DNA from: JAGXLP01 sp964649445
GTDB taxonomy: Bacteria; Bipolaricaulota; Bipolaricaulia; M55B111
Reading direction: 5' to 3'
Assembly (NCBI GenBank): GCA_964649445.1
Contig: CAZYPS010000039.1
Coordinates: 1-17,155, forward strand
Length of the DNA stretch: 17,155 nucleotides
The notes under the pieces were generated by a model. That model was not told the DNA's origin and did not search any database. It was given only the letters and a program-made list of their open reading frames with translations. Position numbers and translations under genes: made by a program. This document shows, one piece after another, positions 14,342 through 17,155 of this stretch (position 1 is the first letter of the stretch; the number at the start of each line of letters is the position of its first letter).

Positions 14342-14577
14342 GAAATTCCCCCTTTATTAGGTTATTAGTTGCGGAGCCCACAATTTTGTATAGGCTCCTC
14401 GATAGACAGCCCTTCCGGTGACCAAATAGCTCGTACAAACAATCAACGATCTGGCTGGTACCAATCGTGCCAGTAGGGGGGATAAAGTCTTCGAACTGTA
14501 CTCATCGTCTGTGCCAAAGAAACTTCCGAGGAAAGAACTTGCCGACACTAACAATCAGAGTCGGCAATGGTAAGTCG
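14342..14577 (-). other. Downstream part of the structured leader, between riboswitch terminator and start codon
   Basis: About 236 transcribed bases lie between the riboswitch terminator and the ATG. Two hairpins are visible. TTGCCGAC (14567-14560 on the minus strand) pairs with GTCGGCAA (14546-14539) over 8 bp with a 13-base loop, followed by a T/C-rich stretch. GGAGCC (14398-14393) pairs with GGCTCC (14378-14373) over 6 bp, with an inner ACAA/TTGT, close to the ribosome site. No known riboswitch class or leader peptide was recognised in this part. Confidence 0.45.
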
Positions 14578-14653
14578 AAATAAAAGATACCCAGCCTGAC
14601 AGGTTTCACTTCTTACCCCCTTGCCAGGATGAGTGAAACCTATCCGCCTGGGT
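14578..14653 (-). terminator. Riboswitch-controlled terminator in the nucleoside phosphorylase leader
   Basis: On the minus strand AGGTTTCACT (14641-14632) pairs perfectly with AGTGAAACCT (14610-14601). An outer ACCCAG (14653-14648) pairs with CTGGGT (14594-14589), and ATCTTTTATTT follows (14588-14578). The 5' arm is made of the 3' part of the upstream aptamer, including its P1 strand TTTCACTC (14638-14631). Aptamer P1 and terminator therefore exclude each other: ligand binding that stabilises P1 would permit read-through. Confidence 0.8.
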
Positions 14654-14739
14654 TTTCGCCTGAGTCAGGTTTGACCCTTCGGTGTGTAAAAGGACGCTTC
14701 CGTCTTTCAAATTAGCGGACGGTAGTCCCCCTTTCACTC
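14631..14739 (-). promoter_or_regulatory. ykkC-family, PRPP-like riboswitch aptamer (divergent)
   Basis: The minus-strand RNA is closed by P1 GAGUGAAA/UUUCACUC (14739-14732 with 14638-14631). Elements in the same order as in the PRPP (ykkC subtype 2b) class, compared from memory with the Thermoanaerobacter mathranii example: GAAA plus six bases plus CUA (14725-14723), UCCG...CGGA helix (14719-14716 with 14702-14699), GUCC, ACAC-ACCGAAGGG (14687-14675), and CCCAGGCGG-UAGGUUUC (14652-14635). Differences: the hairpin between the two ACAC elements is absent, and the GGG/CCC loop contains an added CCUG/CAGG hairpin (14669-14659). Its 3' P1 strand competes with the terminator, so ligand should turn the gene on. 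The ligand is probably PRPP, inferred; a related phosphorylated ligand is possible. Confidence 0.7.
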
Positions 14740-14804
14740 GTAGCACGATGCGGTTATGGCCGCACGGTAGAAACATCCCAGCCAAATTCTGAGATTTATA
14801 CGAG
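14737..14804 (-). promoter_or_regulatory. Purine riboswitch aptamer, guanine class
   Basis: On the minus strand P1 CUCGUA/UACGAG (14804-14799 with 14742-14737) encloses UAA, then a 7-bp P2 with loop AAUUUGG, and the invariant J2/3 GUUUCUAC (14774-14767). P3 follows (GUGCGG/CCGCAU) with loop CCAUAA (14759-14754). The loop GG and CC needed for the L2-L3 kissing contact are both present. The base directly before the 3' P1 strand is C, which in this class pairs with guanine or hypoxanthine rather than adenine. J3/1 is one or more bases longer than usual and lacks the standard A. Its P1 3' strand shares GAG with P1 of the next aptamer, so the two helices compete. Confidence 0.85.
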
Positions 14805-14835
14805 CTTTCAAACCAACAAACTTATTATTGGGATT

Positions 14836-14864
14836 ATACTACCTAATAGAGACTACCTTTTCAA
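14836..14864 (-). promoter_or_regulatory. Promoter of the riboswitch-controlled gene
   Basis: On the minus strand TTGAAA (14864-14859), a 17-base spacer and TAGTAT (14841-14836); an overlapping TATAAT (14838-14833) lies 20 bases from the same -35. Transcription would start near 14829-14826, about 22-25 bases before the guanine aptamer. TACCTTT/AAAGGTA (14854-14869) forms a small inverted repeat over the -35 region. Confidence 0.6.
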
Positions 14865-14948
14865 AGGTATCCAACCAGCTAACAAAAAGGGGCGCATTTT
14901 AAACATCTTTGGTCTGAGACTTGATTTCGCGAGATTCTGACCCTGAGA

Positions 14949-15869
14949 TTAACCAAGATATTCTTTGTCTATCGAAGCCCCGATTGTATAATTCGGGTCT
15001 ACCATATTAGCCAGGCGGACTTTCCCAATCTGGGTCAGCAACATATAGGCATCCCATTTATCAAATCCGTACTCAGAAACCATCCAATCAATTAGATCCG
15101 CGTAAGCAATCTTCGCCGCGTTTTCCAGGGGGCGAGTGCTACCGATGCTCATTATAAAATCCTCGTTCTCCAGCCGGGGCCAGTTAATATTCCACTCCTT
15201 CACCAGCTCAACACTTACAGTTGTCCGGGTTGGTTGTTCTACTGCGGTTCCATTGAGTTCTCCATCGCCCTGAATCGCGTGACAGTCCCCAAGATATAGG
15301 AGTGCCCCCGGAACCCGAACCGGTAAATAGATAGCTGAACCCGGTCGCACGTCAGGCAGATCCATATTACCGCCGTGTTTTCCCGGTGCCATCGTGTTAA
15401 TCGAGTCGATCTCCGGAGAAGTTGCAATAGTACCTATAAGTGGCTCATAAGGTAAAGTTATTTCGTCGTCCCAGATCACAGCGTCTTCAGTAACCTCGAC
15501 CTTTTTTACGATTTCCGGGAGAGGCTCACCTAAGGTGGGGGCCCTCTCCGTACCTGCCAGTCCACCGAAGTTTGGGCTTATACGGGTAGTTCCCCTGGGT
15601 TGATCGCCCCTTGGTTCTATTGACTTTATATAAACTTTCAGGGCGTCTCCTTTTTCCGCACTCTGGACGAATACGGGACCGTTTACAGGATTTGAGTCCT
15701 CGAGTACCTCACTCGGAACCGTGTCCTCGTCCTCAATTTTCCCTCCAAAAGCGTCCTTGGTTTCGAACAAGATCTCATCGCCGGACTCCACTTCCAAAAC
15801 TGGCTCCGCATACGGTCCAATGGTGTTGTGATATTCACCTTGCTTTTCTTCAGTAACTTCGTGTTTCAT
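14949..15869 (-). CDS. Acetamidase/formamidase family amidase
   Basis: 306 residues, cytoplasmic, near the usual length of the short FmdA/AmdA branch. Typical motifs are HNTIGPYAEPVLEVESGDEI (14-33), PVNGPVFVQSAEKGDALKV (61-79), GTIATSPEIDSI (146-157), PGKHGGNMDLPDVRPGSAIYLPV (162-184) and the hallmark LYLGDCHAIQGDGELNGTAVE (191-211). Family enzymes hydrolyse short amides such as formamide or acetamide to ammonia and the acid, using a metal site that includes conserved His and Asp residues. GGGAGG lies before the ATG, which sits inside a 12-base palindrome GTTTCATGAAAC. The gene lies upstream of the riboswitch gene on the same strand but has no visible role in purine metabolism. True substrate unknown. 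Confidence 0.93.
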   Translation of the reverse strand: MKHEVTEEKQGEYHNTIGPYAEPVLEVESGDEILFETKDAFGGKIEDEDTVPSEVLEDSNPVNGPVFVQSAEKGDALKVYIKSIEPRGDQPRGTTRISPNFGGLAGTERAPTLGEPLPEIVKKVEVTEDAVIWDDEITLPYEPLIGTIATSPEIDSINTMAPGKHGGNMDLPDVRPGSAIYLPVRVPGALLYLGDCHAIQGDGELNGTAVEQPTRTTVSVELVKEWNINWPRLENEDFIMSIGSTRPLENAAKIAYADLIDWMVSEYGFDKWDAYMLLTQIGKVRLANMVDPNYTIGASIDKEYLG

Positions 15870-16130
15870 GAAACCTCCCTTGAACCATATAACTGTTCGT
15901 ACTCTCTTAGTTTACCGTTAGTCTTTCATTTATCAAATCAGTATTCCGTTTCTTTTTCGATTTGGTTCTCTCATAACCAATTTGTTGGTACCGTCCCCTT
16001 TCCTCAAACTAGATTTTTTCTTTTACCGGGAAGACTAAGTTGACTAAACAACGGCGGTATCATTTTGTATATTTTACTGCAGAAAAAATACAGAAATAAT
16101 ACACCCGCTGGGACAAGAGGAGGTACCAAA
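15870..16130. other. Divergent promoter region between the amidase and methyltransferase genes
   Basis: The 261 bases are T-rich on the plus strand. A TTGACT box at 16038-16043 is present without a well-spaced -10, and TTTACT followed 18 bases later by TAATAC (about 16072-16101) is an alternative for the methyltransferase. The ribosome site GAGGAGGT lies at the right end. No RNA motif was recognised. Confidence 0.35.
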
Positions 16131-16991
16131 GTGACAGAGAAGAAAGCAAGTCACGTTCAGAAAGAAAAGGATAAGGTGAGCCAGCACTACGACATAGACC
16201 CGGAAGTCTTCGAGGTCTTTCTGGATGAGCACATGAATTACAGCTCTGCTTATTTTGAGGAAGGAACGGAGGATCTCGACGAGGCTCAGCAGAAGAAACT
16301 GGACGTTATTGCGAACAAGATAAAACTGAGCGCCGATGATAAATTGCTGGACGTAGGTTGCGGCTGGGGCAATACCCTGCTCTACTACAGCGAGAACTAC
16401 GGTTGCGAAACAACTGGCCTAACTATTGCCGAGAATCAGGCTGAAGAGATAAGAAAGAAGGCGCGAGAAAGGGGATTGGCTGGCAGGGTATCGGTCCTGG
16501 TGGAGCATTTTCAGGAGTCTTCCCTGCGACCGGAAAGCTTTGACAAAATTATTTTCATTGGATCCATAGTGCATATCGAGGACCGGGCCGGTGCCGCTGA
16601 GCTGACCCACTCCCTGCTGAAGAAAGGAGGCTTGTCATTAATATCCGAAACTTACTTACCTCGGAAGGATCAGACCACCGAAACTAGAGCCTCCAATTTT
16701 ATCTCGGACCAAGTTTTCGGTTACGGTAACTTGATTACCCCGGGAGGGGAGATAAGATTACTGGAAGAAGCAGGGTTTGAACTCCTTGGAGTGGAGAATA
16801 TCACCAATCACTACGTCAAAACTCTTGATAAATGGATAAGCAGAGTTAAGGAACGAAAAGGGGAAATCGACAAAAAACTTCCGGGCCAATCAAAGAAGCT
16901 CAGGACCTACCTAACCCTGGCTCGCCGGGCGTTAAAGCGTAGAACGTCCTTGCAGCAGCAGATTCTGGTTCGGAAGCTGGGGGCTAAGTAA
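16131..16991 (+). CDS. Cyclopropane-fatty-acyl-phospholipid synthase family methyltransferase
   Basis: 286 residues from GTG 16131, chosen because GAGGAGGTACCAAA precedes it; the earlier ATG at 16065 has no ribosome site. The start VSQHYDIDPEVFEVFLDEHMNYSSAYF (16-42) is the family N-terminus. The SAM site is LLDVGCGWG (72-80), with GLTIAENQ (96-103). The bicarbonate-site equivalents appear kept at Glu125 (VEHF), His148 (SIVHIED) and Tyr228 (NHYVKTLDKW). The Cys in the usual YSCAYF is Ser39, and the Glu of the usual EH pair is Val147. Family members transfer a methylene or methyl from SAM to a lipid double bond or a related acceptor. It is shorter than E. coli Cfa (382) and close to the mycolate-type enzymes. 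The tail is very basic (about 236-286), perhaps for membrane contact. The substrate could be a fatty acid or something else. Confidence 0.85.
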   Translation: MTEKKASHVQKEKDKVSQHYDIDPEVFEVFLDEHMNYSSAYFEEGTEDLDEAQQKKLDVIANKIKLSADDKLLDVGCGWGNTLLYYSENYGCETTGLTIAENQAEEIRKKARERGLAGRVSVLVEHFQESSLRPESFDKIIFIGSIVHIEDRAGAAELTHSLLKKGGLSLISETYLPRKDQTTETRASNFISDQVFGYGNLITPGGEIRLLEEAGFELLGVENITNHYVKTLDKWISRVKERKGEIDKKLPGQSKKLRTYLTLARRALKRRTSLQQQILVRKLGAK

Positions 16992-17155
16992 GTGTTACCA
17001 ACTATTTAGAATCATTTCCCGCCCTTCCGGACGGAGCTTATAACAAAACTGTTTCAGGCAAATTGTTACCTACTTCGAAAACTCGAGACCCAGCATCCAG
17101 CAGTCAATTTGGAACTGGCTTTGTGGTTGTAGCGGACTCAAAGGCGTAGGGCGAA
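16992..17155. other. Right-hand end, no gene recognised
   Basis: No terminator hairpin with a T-tract, tRNA or plus-strand frame was recognised. Two short minus-strand frames are open to the window edge (stops within the last 110 bases), and either could be the end of a gene lying beyond it. Neither shows a known motif. Confidence 0.3.

Noticed and set aside
14357..14554. Leader peptide in the riboswitch leader
   Set aside because: The frame begins at TTG inside the hairpin at 14539-14567, has no ribosome site and no codon runs suggestive of attenuation.
14640..14730. Glycine riboswitch
   Set aside because: ACCGAAGGGUCAA and CUCAGGCGAAAA look like glycine aptamer parts, but the space between them is too short for the P3 arm and no GGAGAG-type 5' strand pairs with CUC. 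The ykkC/PRPP elements, the P1 and the switching terminator fit better.
16065..16130. ATG 16065 as start of the methyltransferase
   Set aside because: No ribosome site is seen there, while GAGGAGGT is well placed before GTG 16131, where family similarity also begins.
16992..17155. Partial minus-strand gene at the right edge
   Set aside because: Two short open frames reach the edge, but neither has a recognisable motif; the sequence is too short to support a call.

Overview
The window looks like chromosomal DNA from a bacterium of Gram-positive (Bacillota-like) type. Shine-Dalgarno sites are strong (GGAGGTG and relatives), promoters are sigma-A-like, rpsD stands outside the alpha operon, and there is a guanine riboswitch placed in tandem with a ykkC/PRPP-like aptamer, an arrangement described from Firmicutes. 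Base composition is near half G+C by eye, and many proteins are acidic. The taxonomic placement is inference only. No rRNA, tRNA, CRISPR array, insertion sequence or phage gene was recognised.

Layout. 1-1295 (-): a PAS-GAF-HisKA_3 sensor kinase cut by the window edge. 1782-5514 (+): a copper-protein block with a secreted CHRD protein, a lipoprotein cupredoxin, an exported cupredoxin with an acidic tail, and a 449-residue exported protein joining an unfamiliar His/Met-rich domain to a C-terminal cupredoxin. A WrbA-type flavoprotein follows. 5652-6836 (+): an exported protein with two Fn3-like repeats and a discoidin (F5/8 type C) domain. 6937-7266 (+): a small unknown protein. 7292-8328 (-): rpsD followed by a PNPOx-fold protein. 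8600-10332 (-): a DrrAB-type ABC exporter. 10566-11612 (-): a GT4 glycosyltransferase. 11782-13179 (+): a tiny ORF and a pair of short-chain chromate transporter subunits. 13313-14341 (-): an exported nucleoside phosphorylase/nucleosidase-like protein with a long structured leader. 14949-15869 (-): an acetamidase/formamidase. 16131-16991 (+): a cyclopropane-synthase-family methyltransferase.

The most notable element is the leader of the exported nucleoside phosphorylase-like gene (about 14342-14830, minus strand). A promoter is followed by a guanine-class purine aptamer with the canonical J2/3 sequence. Directly after it, sharing three bases of its closing helix, comes an aptamer matching the ykkC/PRPP class at its P1, CUA/UAG, UCCG/CGGA, ACACCG-AGGG and CCCAGGCGG-UAGGUUUC elements. 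The 3' P1 strand of that second aptamer can instead form a 10-bp terminator stem followed by a U-rich tract. This is the layout of guanine-PRPP tandem (two-input) riboswitches. Here the second aptamer is abbreviated and altered, and the target is an exported enzyme rather than purine biosynthesis.

The other region that stands out is the run of one CHRD and three type-1 copper proteins. All four have export signals and all lie on one strand, which suggests an extracytoplasmic copper or electron-transfer system. Its central 449-residue protein has a domain I cannot name.
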